Counted from the stretch's first letter, positions 25,013 through 36,276 are shown. The stretch is DNA of 64,000 nucleotides from Symsagittifera roscoffensis (GCF_963678635.1 NC_087062.1:95659705-95723704); one strand, 5' to 3'. Translations and numbers: made by a program. Notes: generated from the sequence alone by a model not told the origin.

Positions 25013-25234
25013 ATCTATTCATTTTTCAATTGATTTTCTCTTCCTATTAACTAATACGCTCAATTGAGTTCATTAAGATTTCTGTGAAGTTGTATAGGAT
25101 ACAAGAATTTAAAATGTTGCAAAACTTCTTGGATCGATCAGAGCAAAAAACTTGTGCGTGTTTATCTTCAAATAGAAAAAACGTGCCATTAAGGCGCTCA
25201 CTTAACTCGAAAAAAAATACAGCTAACATTAATA

Positions 25235-25306
25235 TCCCAGTTGGTCTAGCGGTCAGGTTTTGTGGCTCCGACCCACAAGGCCTGAGTTCGACTCCCGGAC
25301 TGGGAA
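25235..25306 (+). pseudogene. tRNA-Glu-derived copy with CCG anticodon
   Basis: The acceptor and anticodon stems are perfect and T33 is kept, but the loop CTCCGAC reads CCG, an Arg anticodon, on a Glu-type body. The T stem CTGAG/CCCGG has one mismatch and a wobble, and the D stem has GGTT for GGAT. Probably a decayed copy. Confidence 0.55.
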
Positions 25307-25526
25307 ATCTATTAACTTTTCAATTGATTTTTTCTTCCTATTAACTATTACGCTCAATTGAGTTTTTTAGATCTCTTTGAAGTTGTATAGGTTACAAAAA
25401 CTTAAATTGTTGAAAACTTCATGAATCGATCAGGGCAGAAAACTTGTGTGTGTTTATCTTCAAACAGAAAAACGTGCCAATTAAGCGCTCACTGTATTCG
25501 AAAAAAAAATACAGATAAAACTAAAA

Positions 25527-25612
25527 TCCAAGTTGGTCTAGCGGTCAGGATTTGTAGATCACACCCTGTAGATCACACCCACAAGGCCCGAGTTCGACTC
25601 CCGGACTGGGAA
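25527..25612 (+). pseudogene. tRNA-Glu pseudogene with a 14-bp duplication in the anticodon arm
   Basis: TGTAGATCACACCC occurs twice in direct succession, at 25553-25566 and 25567-25580, lengthening the tRNA-like segment to 86 nt. The acceptor starts TCCAAGT. The B box region remains (GAGTTCGACTCC). Confidence 0.75.
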
Positions 25613-26422
25613 ATCTATTAATGTTTCAATTGATTTTTTCTTCCTATTAACTATTACGCTCAATTGAGTTCTTTAAGATCTCTTTGAAGCTGTATAGGTT
25701 ACAATAACTTAAATTGTTGAAAAACTTCATGAATCGATCAGGGCAGAAAACTTGTGCGTGTTTATCTTCAAAATGAAAAACGTGCCAATTAGGCGCTCAT
25801 TGCATTCGAAAAAAATCACATTTGACCTTGATATTGCAGTTGGTCTAGCGGTTAGGATTTGTGGCTTCACTAACATGACACGGGTTCGACTCCCGGAATG
25901 GGTCACCTATAAAAAAATTAAAATTAATTTCTTTTTCTTATTAGCTATTACGCTCAATTGAGTACTTTGAGAGTTCTTTGAAGTTGTATAGGATACAAGA
26001 ACTTAAAATGTTGCAAAACTTCTTGGATCGATCAGAGCAGAAAACTTGTGCGTGTTTTTATTCAAATAGAAAAACGTGCCATTAAGGCGCTCACTTAATT
26101 CGAAAAAAAATACAGCTAACATTGACATCCCAGTTGGTCTAGCTGTCAGGATTTGTGACTCTCAAACACAAGGCCCGAGTTTGACTCCCGGACTGGGAAA
26201 TCTATTCATTTTTCAATTAATTTTTTTTCCTATTAACTATTACGCTCAATTGAGTTCTTTAAGATTTTTCCTTTAAGTTGTATAGGTTACAAGAACTTAA
26301 ATTGTTGAAAAACTTCATGAATCGGTCAGAGCAGAAAACTTGTGCGTGTTTATCTTCAAATAGAAAAACGTGCCATTAAGGCGCTCACTTAATTCGAAAA
26401 AAAAATACATCTAACATTGACA

Positions 26423-26494
26423 TCCCAGTTGGTCTAGCGGTCAGGATTTGTGACTCTCAACCACAAGGCCCGAGTTCGACTCCCGGACTGGGAA
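26423..26494 (+). tRNA. tRNA-Glu(CUC)-like, two stem mismatches
   Basis: The acceptor is fully paired and the A box is at consensus. The anticodon arm TGTGA-CTCTCAA-CCACA and the T stem CCGAG/CCCGG have one mismatch each. Confidence 0.45.
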
Positions 26495-27869
26495 ATCTAT
26501 TCATTTTTCAATTAATTTTTTCTTCCTATTAACTATTACGCTCAATTGAGTTCTTTAAGATTTCTTCGAATTTGTTTAGGTTACAAGAACTTAAATTGTT
26601 GAAAAACTTCATGAATCGATCAGAGCAGAAAACTTGTGCGTGTTTATCTTCAAATAGAAAAACGTGCCAAGTAGGCGCTCACTGTATTCGAAAAAAATAC
26701 AGATAACAGTAATATCCCAGTTGGTCTAGCGGTCAGAATTTGTAGCTTTCACCCACAAGGCACGAGTTCGACTCCCGGACTGGGAAATCTATTAATTTTT
26801 CAATTGATTTTTTCTTCCTATTAACTGTTACGCTCAACTGAGTTCTTTAAGATCTCTTTGAAGTTATATAGGTTTCAAGAACTTAAATTGTTGAAAAACT
26901 TCATGAATCGATCAGAGCAGAAAACTTGTGCGTGTTTATCTTCAGACAGAAAAACGTGCCAATTAGGCGCTCATTGTATTCGAAAAAACAACCACATTTA
27001 AATTTGACATTGCAGTTGGTCTAGCGGTTAGGATTTGTGGCTTCACTAACATGACACGGGTTCGACTCCCGGAATGGGGAATCTATAAAAAAAAAATTAA
27101 TTTCTTTTTCCTATTAGCTCTTACGCTCAATTGAGTACTTTGAGAGTTCTTTGAAGTTGTATAGGATACAAGAACTTAAATTGTTGAAAAAATTCATGAA
27201 TCGATCAGAGCAGAAAACTTGTGCGTGTTTATCTTCAAACAGAAAAACGTGCCAATTAGGCGCTCATTGTATTCGAAAAAAATACAGATAACAGTAATAT
27301 GCCAGTTGGTCTAGCGTTCAGGATTTGTGGCTCTCAACCACAAGGCCCGAGTTCGACTCCCGGACTGGGGAATCTAATCATTTTTCAATTGATTTTTTCT
27401 TCCTATTAACTATTACGCTCAATTGAGTTCTTAAAGATTTCTTTGAAGTTATATAGGTTTCAAGAACTTAAATTGTTGAAAAACTTCATGAATCGATCAG
27501 AGCAGAAAACTTGTGCGTGTTTATCTTCAAATAGAAAAACGTGCCAATTAGGCGCTCACTGTATTCGAAAAAAAAACAGATAACTTTATATCCCAGTTGG
27601 TCTAGCGGTCAGGATTTGTAGCTCTCACCCACAAGGCCCGAGTTCGACTCCCGTACTGGATCTATTAATTTTTCAATTGATTTTTTCTTCCTATTAACTA
27701 TTACGCTCAATTGAGTTCTTTAAGATCTCTTTGAAGTTGAATAGGTTACAAGAACTTAAATTGTTGAAAAACTTCATGAATCGATCAGGGCAGAAAATTG
27801 TGCGTGTTTATCTTCAAACAGAAAAACGTGCCAATTAGGCGCTCATTGTATTCGAAAAAAATACAGATA

Positions 27870-27900
27870 ACAGTAATATGCCTACATGGATCGATCATAG
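27870..27900 (+). other. Junction between monomer families 1 and 2
   Basis: Family 1 leader CAGTAATATGCC (the last four bases being a tRNA start) is followed at 27883 by TACATGGATCGATCATAG, which belongs to the middle of a family 2 spacer. Left of this point the spacers are family 1, right of it family 2. The family 1 tRNA at the join is reduced to about four bases. Confidence 0.8.
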
Positions 27901-29057
27901 TTGAAAACTTGTGCGTGTTTATCTTTGAATGGAAAAACGTGCCAATCAGGCGTTCACTTCATTTGGACAAAAACTAGAACACGGTTGCATATCCCAGTTG
28001 GTCTAGTGGTTAGGATTTTGGCTTTCACCCACAAGGACCGGGTTCGACTCCCGGACTGGTAAAGCTATTTTTTTTAATTGATTTTTTCCGGATATTTATT
28101 ATGCTCAATTGATTTTTTGAAGTTGTATAGGATACACGAACAGAAAATGTTAAGAAACTACTTTGCTCGATCATAGTGGAAATTTTTTGCAAGTTCATCT
28201 TTGAATAGAAAACGTGCCATTTAGGCGTTCACTTTATTGGGACAAAAATAAGGACTCACGATCATATCCCAGTTGGTCTAGAGGTTAGGATTAGTGACTT
28301 TCACCCACAAGGCCTGGGTTCGACTCCCGGACTGGGAAATCTATTACTTTTTTTATATTGATTTTTTCTTCCGAATAAATATTACGCTCAAATGAGTTCT
28401 TTGAAGTTGAATAGGATACACAAACACAAAATGTTGAGAAACTACATGGATCGACCATAGTTGAAAACTTGTGCAAGTTAATCTTTAATAGAAAACGTGC
28501 CAATTAGGCGTTCACTTTATTGGGACAAAAATAAAGAGTCAAGAGCATATCCCAGTTGGTCTAGAGGTTAGGATTTGTGGCTTTCACCCACAAGGCCCGG
28601 GTTCGACTCCCGGACTGCAAAATCTATTACTTTTTTATATTGATTTTTTCTTCCGAATTACTATTACGCTCAAATGTGTTTTGTGATGTTGTATAGGACA
28701 CACGAACACAAAACGTTGAGAAACTACATGGATCGATCATAGTTGAAAACTTTAGCGTGTTTATCTTTGAATGGAAAAACGTGCCAATCAGGCGTTCACT
28801 TTATTGGGACAAAAACTAGAACACAATTGCATATCCCAGTTGGTCTAGTGGTTAGGATTTTGGCTTTCACCCACAAGCACCGGATTCCACTCGCGGACTG
28901 GGAAAGCTAGTATTTATTTAAATTGATTTTTTCCGGATAACTATTATGCTCAATTGATTTTTTGAAGTTGTATAGGGTAGACGAACAGAAAATGTTAAGA
29001 AACTACCTGGCTCGATCGTAGTAGAAAATTTTTAAAAGTTCATCTTTGAATAGAAAA

Positions 29058-29080
29058 CGTGCCATTTAGGCGTTCACTTT
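29058..29080 (+). promoter_or_regulatory. Upstream spacer block shared by both families
   Basis: The block CGTGCCA-TTAGGCG-TCACT lies about 30-55 bases before the tRNA start. It is the spacer stretch best kept between family 1 and family 2, whose other spacer parts differ a lot. It is not a known Pol III element to me. It could be an upstream promoter element or simply older shared sequence. Confidence 0.3.
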
Positions 29081-29111
29081 ATTGTGACAAAAATAAAGAC
29101 TCACGATCATA

Positions 29112-29183
29112 TCCCAGTTGGTCTAGCGGTTAGGATTTGTGGCTTTCACCCACAAGGCCCGGGTTCGACTCCCGGACTGGGAA
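29112..29183 (+). tRNA. tRNA-Glu(UUC), intact reference copy
   Basis: A 72-nt cloverleaf with every stem paired: acceptor TCCCAGT/ACTGGGA plus discriminator A, D arm with loop AGCGGTTA, anticodon arm TGTGG-CTTTCAC-CCACA (anticodon TTC, reads GAA), variable AGGC, T arm CCGGG-TTCGACT-CCCGG. The A box (TGGTCTAGCGG) and B box (GGTTCGACTCC) match Pol III consensus. No intron and no encoded CCA. It resembles animal tRNA-Glu(UUC) as I know it. A T7 run starts 10 bases downstream. Fifteen other copies in the window have the identical 72-nt sequence. Confidence 0.92.
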
Positions 29184-29192
29184 ATCTATTAC

Positions 29193-29212
29193 TTTTTTTA
29201 AATTGATTTTTT
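29193..29212 (+). terminator. Pol III T-run terminators, family 2 type
   Basis: A T7 run at 29193-29199 and a T6 run at 29207-29212 follow the intact tRNA that ends at 29183, predicting a 3' trailer of about ten bases. Most family 2 units share this pair, with the first run varying from T5 to T9. Confidence 0.7.
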
Positions 29213-29960
29213 CTTCCGAATAAATATTACGCTCAAATGAGTTCTTTGAAGTTGTATAGGATACACGAACACACAAACGTTGAGAAATAAAATGGATTGA
29301 CGATAGTAGAAAACTTGTTCAACTTCATCTTTGAATAGCAAAACTTGCCAATTAGGCGTTCACTTTATTGGGACAAAAATAAGGAGTCAAGATCGTATCC
29401 CAGTTGGTCTAGAGGTTAGGATTAGTGACTTTCACCCACAAGGCCTGGGTTCGACTCCCGGACTGGGAAATCTATTACTTTTTTTAAATTGATTTTTTCT
29501 TCCGAATTACTATTACGCTCAAATGTGTTTTTTGAAGTTGTATAGGACACACAAACACAAAATGTTGAGAAACTACATGGATCGATCATAGTTGAAAACT
29601 TGTGCGTGTTTATCTTTGAATGGAAAAACGTGCCAATCAGGCGTTCACTGTATTGGGACAAAAACTAGAACACGGTTGCATATCCCAGTTGGTCTAGTGG
29701 TAAAGATTTTGGCTTTCACCCACAAGGACCGGGTTCGACTTCCGGTCTGGGAAAGCTAGTATTTTTTTAAATTGATTTTTTCCGGATAACTATTATGCTC
29801 AATTGATTTTTTGAAGTTGTATAGGATACACGAACAGAAAATGTTAAGAAACTACTTGGCTCGATCAGAGTAGAAAATTTTTGCAAGTTCATCTTTGAAT
29901 AGAAAACGTGCCATTTAGGCGTTCACTTTATTGGGACAAAAATAAGGACTCACGATCATA

Positions 29961-30032
29961 TCCCAGTTGGTCTAGCGGTTAGGATTTTTGGCTTTCACCC
30001 ACAAGGCCCGGGTTCGACTCCCGGACTGGGAA
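29961..30032 (+). tRNA. tRNA-Glu(UUC), one anticodon-stem mismatch
   Basis: Reference sequence except G to T in the upper anticodon stem (TTTGG/CCACA), leaving one T.C mismatch. Acceptor, T arm and boxes are intact. Confidence 0.7.
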
Positions 30033-30521
30033 ATCTATTTCTTTTTTTAAATTGATTTTTTCTTCCGAATAACTATTACGCTCAAATGTGTTTTTTGAAG
30101 TTGTATAGGACACACAAACACAAAATGTTGAGAAACTACATGGATCGATCATAGTTGAAAACTTGTGCGTGTTTATCTCTGAATGGAAAAACGTGCCAAT
30201 CAGGCGTTCACTTTATTGGGACAAAAACTAGATCACAATTGCATATCCCAGTTCGTCTAGTGGTTAGGATTTTGGCTTTCACCCACAAGGACCGGATTCC
30301 ACTCCCGGACTGGGAAAGATAGTATTTTTTTCAATTGATTTTTTCCGGATAACTATTATGCTCAATTGATTTTTTGAAGTTGTCTAGGATACACGAACAG
30401 AAAATGTTAAGAAACTACCAGGCTCGATCGTAGTAGAAAATTTTTTAAAGTTCATATTTGAATAGAAAACGTGCCATTTAGGCGTTCACTTAATTGGGAC
30501 AAAAAAAGACTAACGATCATA

Positions 30522-30593
30522 TCCCAGTTGGTCTAGCGGTTAGGATTTGTGGCTTTCACCCACAAGGTCCGGGTTCGAATCCCGGACTGGGAA
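30522..30593 (+). tRNA. tRNA-Glu(UUC), intact
   Basis: All stems pair. It differs from the reference at two tolerated places: variable region AGGT and T loop TTCGAAT, the latter making an exact GGTTCGAATCC B box. Confidence 0.9.
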
Positions 30594-31373
30594 ATCTATT
30601 ACTTTTTTTAAATTGATTTTTTCTTCCGAATAAATATTACGCTCAAATGAGTTCTTTGAAGTTGTATAGGATACACGAACACAAAAACGTTGAGAAATTA
30701 AATGGATTGACGATAGTAGAAAACTTGTTCAACTTCATCTTTGAATAGCAAAACTTACCAATTAGGCGTTCACTTTATTGGGACCAAAATAAGGATTCAC
30801 GATCATATCCCAGTTGGTCTGGAGGTTAGGATTTGTGACTTTCACCCACAAGGCGCGGGTTCGACTCCTGGACTGCGAAATCTATTCCTTTTTTAAATTG
30901 ATTTTTTCTTCCGAATTACTATTACGCTCAAATGTGTTTTTTGAAGTTGTGTAGGATACACGAACACAAAATGTTGAGAAACTACATGGATCGATCATAG
31001 TTGAAAACTTGTGCGTGTTTATCTTTGAATGGAAAAAACGTGCCAATCAGGCGTTCACTTTACCTGGACAAAAACTAGAACATGGTTGCATATTCCAGTT
31101 AGTCTAGTGGTTAGGATTTTGGCTTTCACCCACAAGGACCGGGTTCGACTCCCGGACTGTGAAAGCTAGTTATTTTTTAAATTGATTTTTTCCGGATAAC
31201 TATTATGCTCAATTGATTTTTTGAAGTTGTATAGGATACACGAACAGAATATGTTAAGAAACTACTTGGCTCGATCATAATACAAAAAAAATTTTGCAAG
31301 TTCATCTTTGAATAGAAAACGTGCCATTCAGGCGTTCACTTTATTGGGACAAAAATAACGACTCACGATCATT

Positions 31374-31445
31374 TCCCAGTTGGTCTAGCGGTTAGGATTT
31401 GTGGCTTTCACCCACAAGGCCCGGGTTCGACTCCCGGACTGGGAA
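31374..31445 (+). tRNA. tRNA-Glu(UUC), intact
   Basis: Identical to the reference 72 nt. The leader differs by one base (ATTTCCCAG instead of ATATCCCAG), outside the tRNA. Confidence 0.9.
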
Positions 31446-31653
31446 ATCTATTTTTTTTAATTGATTTTTTCTTCCGAATAACTATTACTCTCAAATGAGT
31501 TCTTTGAAGTTGTATAGGATACACAAACACAAAATGTTGAGAAACTGCATGGATCGACCATAGTTGAAAACTTGTGCAAGTTCATCTTTGAATAGAAAAC
31601 GTGCCAATTAGACGTTCACTTTATTGGGACAAAAATAAGGACTCACGAGCATA

Positions 31654-31725
31654 TCCCAGTTGGTCTAGCGGTTAGGATTTGTGGCTTTCACCCACAAGGC
31701 CCGGGTTCGACTCCCGGACTGGGAA
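31654..31725 (+). tRNA. tRNA-Glu(UUC), intact
   Basis: Identical to the reference and only 280 bp after the intact copy at 31374, one of the few places where two intact copies are direct neighbours. Confidence 0.9.
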
Positions 31726-32213
31726 ATCTATTTTTTTAAATTGATTTTTTCTTCCGAATAACTATTACTCTCAAATGAGTTCTTTGAAGTTGTATAGGAT
31801 ACACAAACACAAAATGTTGAGAAACTGCATGGATCGATCATAGTTGAAAACTTGTGCGTGTTTATCTTTGATTGGAAAAAACGTGCCATTCAGGCGTTCA
31901 CTTTATTTGGACAAAAACTAGAACACGGTTGCATATCCCAGTTAGTCTAGTGGTTAGGATTTTGGCTTTCACCCACAAGGACCGGGTTCGACTCCCGGAC
32001 TGGGAAAGCTAGTTATTTTTTAAATTGATTTTTTCCGGATAACTATTATGCTCAATTGATTTTTTGAAGTTGTATAGGATACACGAACAGAATATGTTAA
32101 GAAACTACTTGGCTCGATCATAATAGAAAATTTTTGCAAGTTCATCTTTGAATAGAAAACGTGCCATTTAGGCGTTCACTTTATTGGGACAAAAATAAGG
32201 ACTCACGATCATA

Positions 32214-32285
32214 TCCCAGTTGGTCTAGCGGTTAGGAGTTGTGGCTTTCACCCACAAGGCCCGGGTTCGACTCCCGGACTGGGAA
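32214..32285 (+). tRNA. tRNA-Glu(UUC), D-stem mismatch
   Basis: Single change from the reference: GGAT to GGAG in the 3' D strand, affecting the outermost D-stem pair. Other stems and both boxes are intact. Confidence 0.7.
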
Positions 32286-32494
32286 ATCTATTTTTTTTAA
32301 ATTGATTTTTTCTTCCGAATAACTATTACTCTCAAATGAGTTCTTTGAAGTTGTATAGGATACACAAACACAAAATGTTGAGAAACTGCATGGATCGACC
32401 ATAGTTGAAAACTTGTGCAAGTTCATCTTTGAATAGAAAACGTGCCAATTAGACGTTCACTTTATTGGGACAAAAATAAGGTGTCAAGATCATA

Positions 32495-32566
32495 TCCCAG
32501 TTGGTCTAGAGGTTAGGATTTGTGACTTCCACCCACAAGGCCCGGGTTCGACTCCCGGACTGCGAA
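32495..32566 (+). pseudogene. tRNA-Glu-derived copy with UCC anticodon
   Basis: The loop CTTCCAC reads TCC (Gly) on a Glu body. The anticodon stem TGTGA/CCACA has a mismatch and the acceptor ends ACTGCGA. The T arm is perfect. The same TTC-to-TCC change is seen at 33759, 35716, 45073, 60041, 60324 and 63441. Confidence 0.55.
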
Positions 32567-32778
32567 ATCTATTACTTTTTTTAGATTGATTTTTTCTTCC
32601 AATTACTATTACGCTCAAATGTGTTTTTTGAAGTTGTATAGGACACACGAACACAAAATGCTGAGAAACTACATGGATCGATCATATTTGAAAACTTGTG
32701 CGTGTTTATCTTTGAATGGAAAAACGTGCCAATCAGGCGTTCACTTTATTGGGACAAAAATAAGTACTCACGATCATA

Positions 32779-32850
32779 TCCCAGTTGGTCTAGCGGTTAG
32801 GATTTGTGGATTTCACCCACAAGGCCCGGGTTCGACTCCCGGACTGGGAA
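32779..32850 (+). tRNA. tRNA-Glu(UUC), variant loop base 32
   Basis: All stems pair. The only change is C to A at the first loop base (ATTTCAC). Probably functional. Confidence 0.8.
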
Positions 32851-33721
32851 ATCTATTACTTTTTTAAAAATGATTTTTTCTTCCGAATAAATATTCCGCT
32901 CAAATGAGTTCTTTGAAGTTGTATAGGATATACGAACACAAAAACGTTGAGAAATTAAATGGATTGACGATAGTAGAAAACTTGTTCAACTTCATCTTTG
33001 AATAGCAAAACTTGCCAATTAGGCGTTCTATTTATTGGGACAAAAAAAGAACTCTGGATCATATCCCAGTTGGTCTAGCGGTTAGGATTTGTGGCTTTCA
33101 CCAACAAGGCCCGGGTTGGACTCCCGGACTGGGAAATCTATTACTTTTTTAAATTGATTTTTTCTTCCGAATAACTATTACTCTCAAATGAGTTCTTTGA
33201 AGTTGTATAGGATACACAAACACAAAATGTTGAGAAACTACCTGGATCGATCATAAATAAAAACTTGTGCAAGTTCATCTTTGAATAGAAAACGTGCCAA
33301 TTAGGCGTTCACTTTATTGGGACGAAAATAAGGACTCACGATCATATCCCAGTTGGTCTAGAGGTTAGAATTTGTGGCTTTCACCCACAAGGCCCGTGTT
33401 CGACGCCCGGACTGCGAAATCTATTACTTTTTTTAAATTGATTTTTTCTTCCGAATAAAGATTACGCTCAAATGAGTTCTTTGAAGTTGTATAGGATACA
33501 CGAACACAAAAACGTTGACAAGCTACATGGATCGATCATAGTTCAAAAAAATTTGTGCGTGTTTATCTTTGAATGGAAAAACGTGCCAATGAGGCGTTCA
33601 CTTTATTGGGACAAAAACTAGAACACTGTTGCGTATCCCAGTTGGTCTAGTGGTTAGGATTTTGGCTTTCACCCACAAGGACCGGGTTCGACTCCCGGAC
33701 TGGGAAAGCTAGTATTTTTTA

Positions 33722-33830
33722 AATTGATTTTTTCCGGGTAACTAGTATGCATAGGATACACAAGTTGGCCTAGCGGTTAGGATTTGTGGCTTCCACCCAC
33801 AAGGCCCGTGTTCGACGCCCGGACTGCGAA
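33722..33830 (+). pseudogene. Compressed unit with degenerate tRNA
   Basis: The spacer between the tRNA at 33636 and the next tRNA-like segment (33759-33830) is only about 50 bp. It goes from TAGTATGC straight to ATAGGATACACAAG and into GTTGGCCTAGCGG. The tRNA-like part has lost its 5' acceptor strand and has loop CTTCCAC, B box GTGTTCGACGCC and ACTGCGA at the end. Confidence 0.7.
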
Positions 33831-34298
33831 ATCTATCACTTTTTTTAAATTGATTTTTTCTTCCGAATTACTATTACGCTCAAATGTGTTTTTTGAAGTT
33901 GTATAGGATACACGAACACAAAATGTTGATAAGCTACATGGATCGATCATAGTTGAAAACTTGTGCGTGTTTATCTTTGAATGGAAAAACGTGCCAATCA
34001 GGCGTTCACTTTATTGGGACAAAAACTAGAACACTGTTGCGTATCCCAGTTGGTCTAGTGGTTAGGATTTTGGCTTTCACCCACAAGGACCGTGTTCGAC
34101 TCCCGGACTGGGAAAGCTAGTATTTTTTAAATTGATTTTTTCCGGATAACTATTATGCATAGGATACACAAACACAAAATGTTGAGAAACTACATGGATC
34201 GACCATAAATGAAAACTTGTGCAAGTTCATCTTTGAATAGAAAACGTGCCAATTAGGCGGTCACTTTATTGGGACAAAAATAAGGCCTCACGATCATA

Positions 34299-34370
34299 TC
34301 CCAGTTAGTCTAGCGGTTAGGATTTGTGGCTTTCACCCATAAGGCCCGGGTTCGCCTCCCGGACTGGGAA
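34299..34370 (+). tRNA. tRNA-Glu(UUC), T-loop variant
   Basis: All stems pair, including a G.T wobble in the anticodon stem (TGTGG/CCATA). The T loop is TTCGCCT, so the B box loses its conserved A, and the A box reads TAGTCTAGCGG. Transcription may be weaker. Confidence 0.6.
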
Positions 34371-35430
34371 ATCTATTACTTTTTTAAATTGATTTTTTCT
34401 TCCGAATAATTCTTACTCTCAAATTAGTTCTTTGAAGTTGTATAGGATACACGAACACAAAAACGTTGAGAAATTAAATGGATTGACGATAGTAGAAAAC
34501 TTGTTCAACTTCATCTTTGAATAGCAAAACTTGCCAATTAGGCGTTCACTTTATTGGGACAAAAAAAGAACTCAGGATCATATCCCAGTTGGTCTAGCGG
34601 TTAGGATTTGTGGCTTTCACCCACAAGGCCCGGGTTGGACTCCCGGACTGGCAAATCTATTACTTTTTAAATTGATTTTTTCTTCCGAATAACTATTACT
34701 CTCAAATGAAATCTTTGAAGTTGTATAGGATACACAAACACAAAATGTTGAGAAACTACATGGATCGACCATAAATGAAAACTTGTGCAAGTTCATCTTT
34801 AATAGAAAACGTGCCAATTAGGCGTTGACTTTATTGGGACAAAAATAAGGACTCACAATCATATCCAAGTTGGTCTAGAGGTTAGGAGTTGTGGCTTCCA
34901 CCACCCACAAGGCCCGTGTTCGACGCCCCGGACTGCGAAACCTATCACTTTTTTTAAATTGATTTTTTCTTCCGAATTACTATTACGCTCGAATGTGTTT
35001 TTTGAAGTTGTATAGGATACACGAACACAAAATGTTGAGAAGCTACATGGATCGATCATAGTTGAAAACTTGTGCATGTTTATCTTTGAATGGAAAAACG
35101 TGCCAATCAGGCGTTCACTTTATTGGGACAAAAACTAGAACACTGTTCCGTATCCCAGTTGGTGTAGTGGTTAGGATTTCGGCTTTCGCCCACAAGGACC
35201 GGGTTCGACTCCCGGACTGGGAAAGCTAGTATTTTTTTAAATTGATTTTTTCCAGATAACTATTATGCTCAATTGATTTTTTGAAGTTGTATAGGATACA
35301 CGAACAGAAAATGTTAAGAAGCTACCTGGCTCGATCATAGTAGAAAACTTTTGCAAGTTCATCTTTGAATAGAAAACGTGCCATTTAGGCGTTCACTTTA
35401 TTGGGGCAAAAATAAGGACTCAAGATCATA

Positions 35431-35502
35431 TCCCAGTTGGTCTAGCGGTTAGGATTTGTGGCTTTCACCCACAAGGCCCGGGTTCGACTCCCGGACTGGG
35501 AA
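35431..35502 (+). tRNA. tRNA-Glu(UUC), intact
   Basis: Identical to the reference 72 nt. The leader reads CAAGATCATA instead of CACGATCATA. Confidence 0.9.
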
Positions 35503-36276
35503 ATCTATTACTTTTTTAAATTGATTTTTTCTTCCGAATAACTCTTACTCTCAAATTAGTTCTTTGAAGTTTTATAGGATACACGAACACAAAAACGTTG
35601 AGAAATTAAATGGATTGACGATAGTATAAAACTTGTTAAACTTCATCTTTGAATAGCAAAACGTGCCAATTAGGCGTTCACTTTATTGGGACAAAAATAA
35701 GGACTCACAATCATATCCAAGTTGGTCTAGAGGATAGGATTTGTGGCTTCCACCCACGAGGCCGGTGTTCGACGCCCGGACTTCGAAATATATCACTTTT
35801 TTAAATTGATTTTTTCTTCCGAATTACTATTAGGCTCAAATGTGTTTTTTGAAGTTGTATAGGATACACGAACACAAAATGTTGAGAAGCTACATGGATC
35901 GATCATAGTTGAAAACTTGTGCGTGTTTATCTTTGAATGGAAAACGTGCCAATCAGGCGTTCACTTTATTGGGACAAAAACTAGAACACTGTTGCGTATC
36001 CCAGTTGGTCTAGTGGTTAGGCTTTTGGCTTTCACCCACAAGGACCGGGTTCGACTCCCGGACTGGGAAAGCTAATATTTTCTTAAATTGATTTTTTCCG
36101 GATAACTATTATGCTCAATTGATTTTTTGAAGTTGTATAGGATACACGAACAGAAAATGTTAAGAAACTACCTGGCTCGATCATAGTAGAAAATTTTTGC
36201 AAGTTTATCTTTGAATAGAAAACGTGCCATTTAGGCGTTCACTTTATTGGGACAAAAATAAGGCCTCACGATCATA

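Larger units (their letters stand above)
816..27080 (+). pseudogene. Class B tRNA-Glu pseudogenes (31 copies, listed)
   Basis: Starts: 816, 1405, 1993, 2288, 2876, 3757, 4343, 4638, 4936, 5521, 6406, 6995, 7585, 8475, 9493 (internal deletion), 10656 (3' end shortened), 11525, 12112, 12991, 13859, 15324, 17080, 17964, 19722, 21191, 22920 (5' half missing), 23186, 23768, 24647, 25834, 27010. A typical copy has acceptor strands TTGCAGT and AATGGGA, which do not pair well, and TGTGGCTTCACTAACAAG in place of the normal anticodon arm, one base short with no 5-bp stem. The Pol III boxes stay near consensus in most copies. They cannot make a standard tRNA; transcription remains possible. Confidence 0.75.
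1..27882 (+). repeat. Family 1 tRNA-Glu-derived tandem array
   Basis: About 94 head-to-tail monomers of about 290 bp. Each monomer is a tRNA-like segment followed by a spacer with a fixed order of landmarks: a T-rich trailer, TTACGCTCAATTGAGT, GAAGTTGTATAGG, GATCGATCAG, a TTGTGCGTGTTTATCTTC block, CGTGCCAATTAGGCG and a poly-A tract just before the next tRNA. Two tRNA forms are mixed: a 72-nt form, usually with a CUC anticodon, and class B of 70-71 nt. Nearly all copies have at least one stem mismatch, so the block looks largely pseudogenic. Short open frames run through tRNA and spacer alike and are not genes. Confidence 0.93.
22920..27882 (+). repeat. Last family 1 segment before the family boundary
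   Basis: tRNA-like starts 22920 (truncated B), 23186 (B), 23477, 23768 (B), 24061, 24355, 24647 (B), 24941, 25235, 25527, 25834 (B), 26128, 26423, 26715, 27010 (B), 27300 and 27591 (3' acceptor cut). No clean higher-order period is visible, and copies are more diverse than further left. The segment ends when a tRNA start breaks off after about four bases at 27882. Confidence 0.8.
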
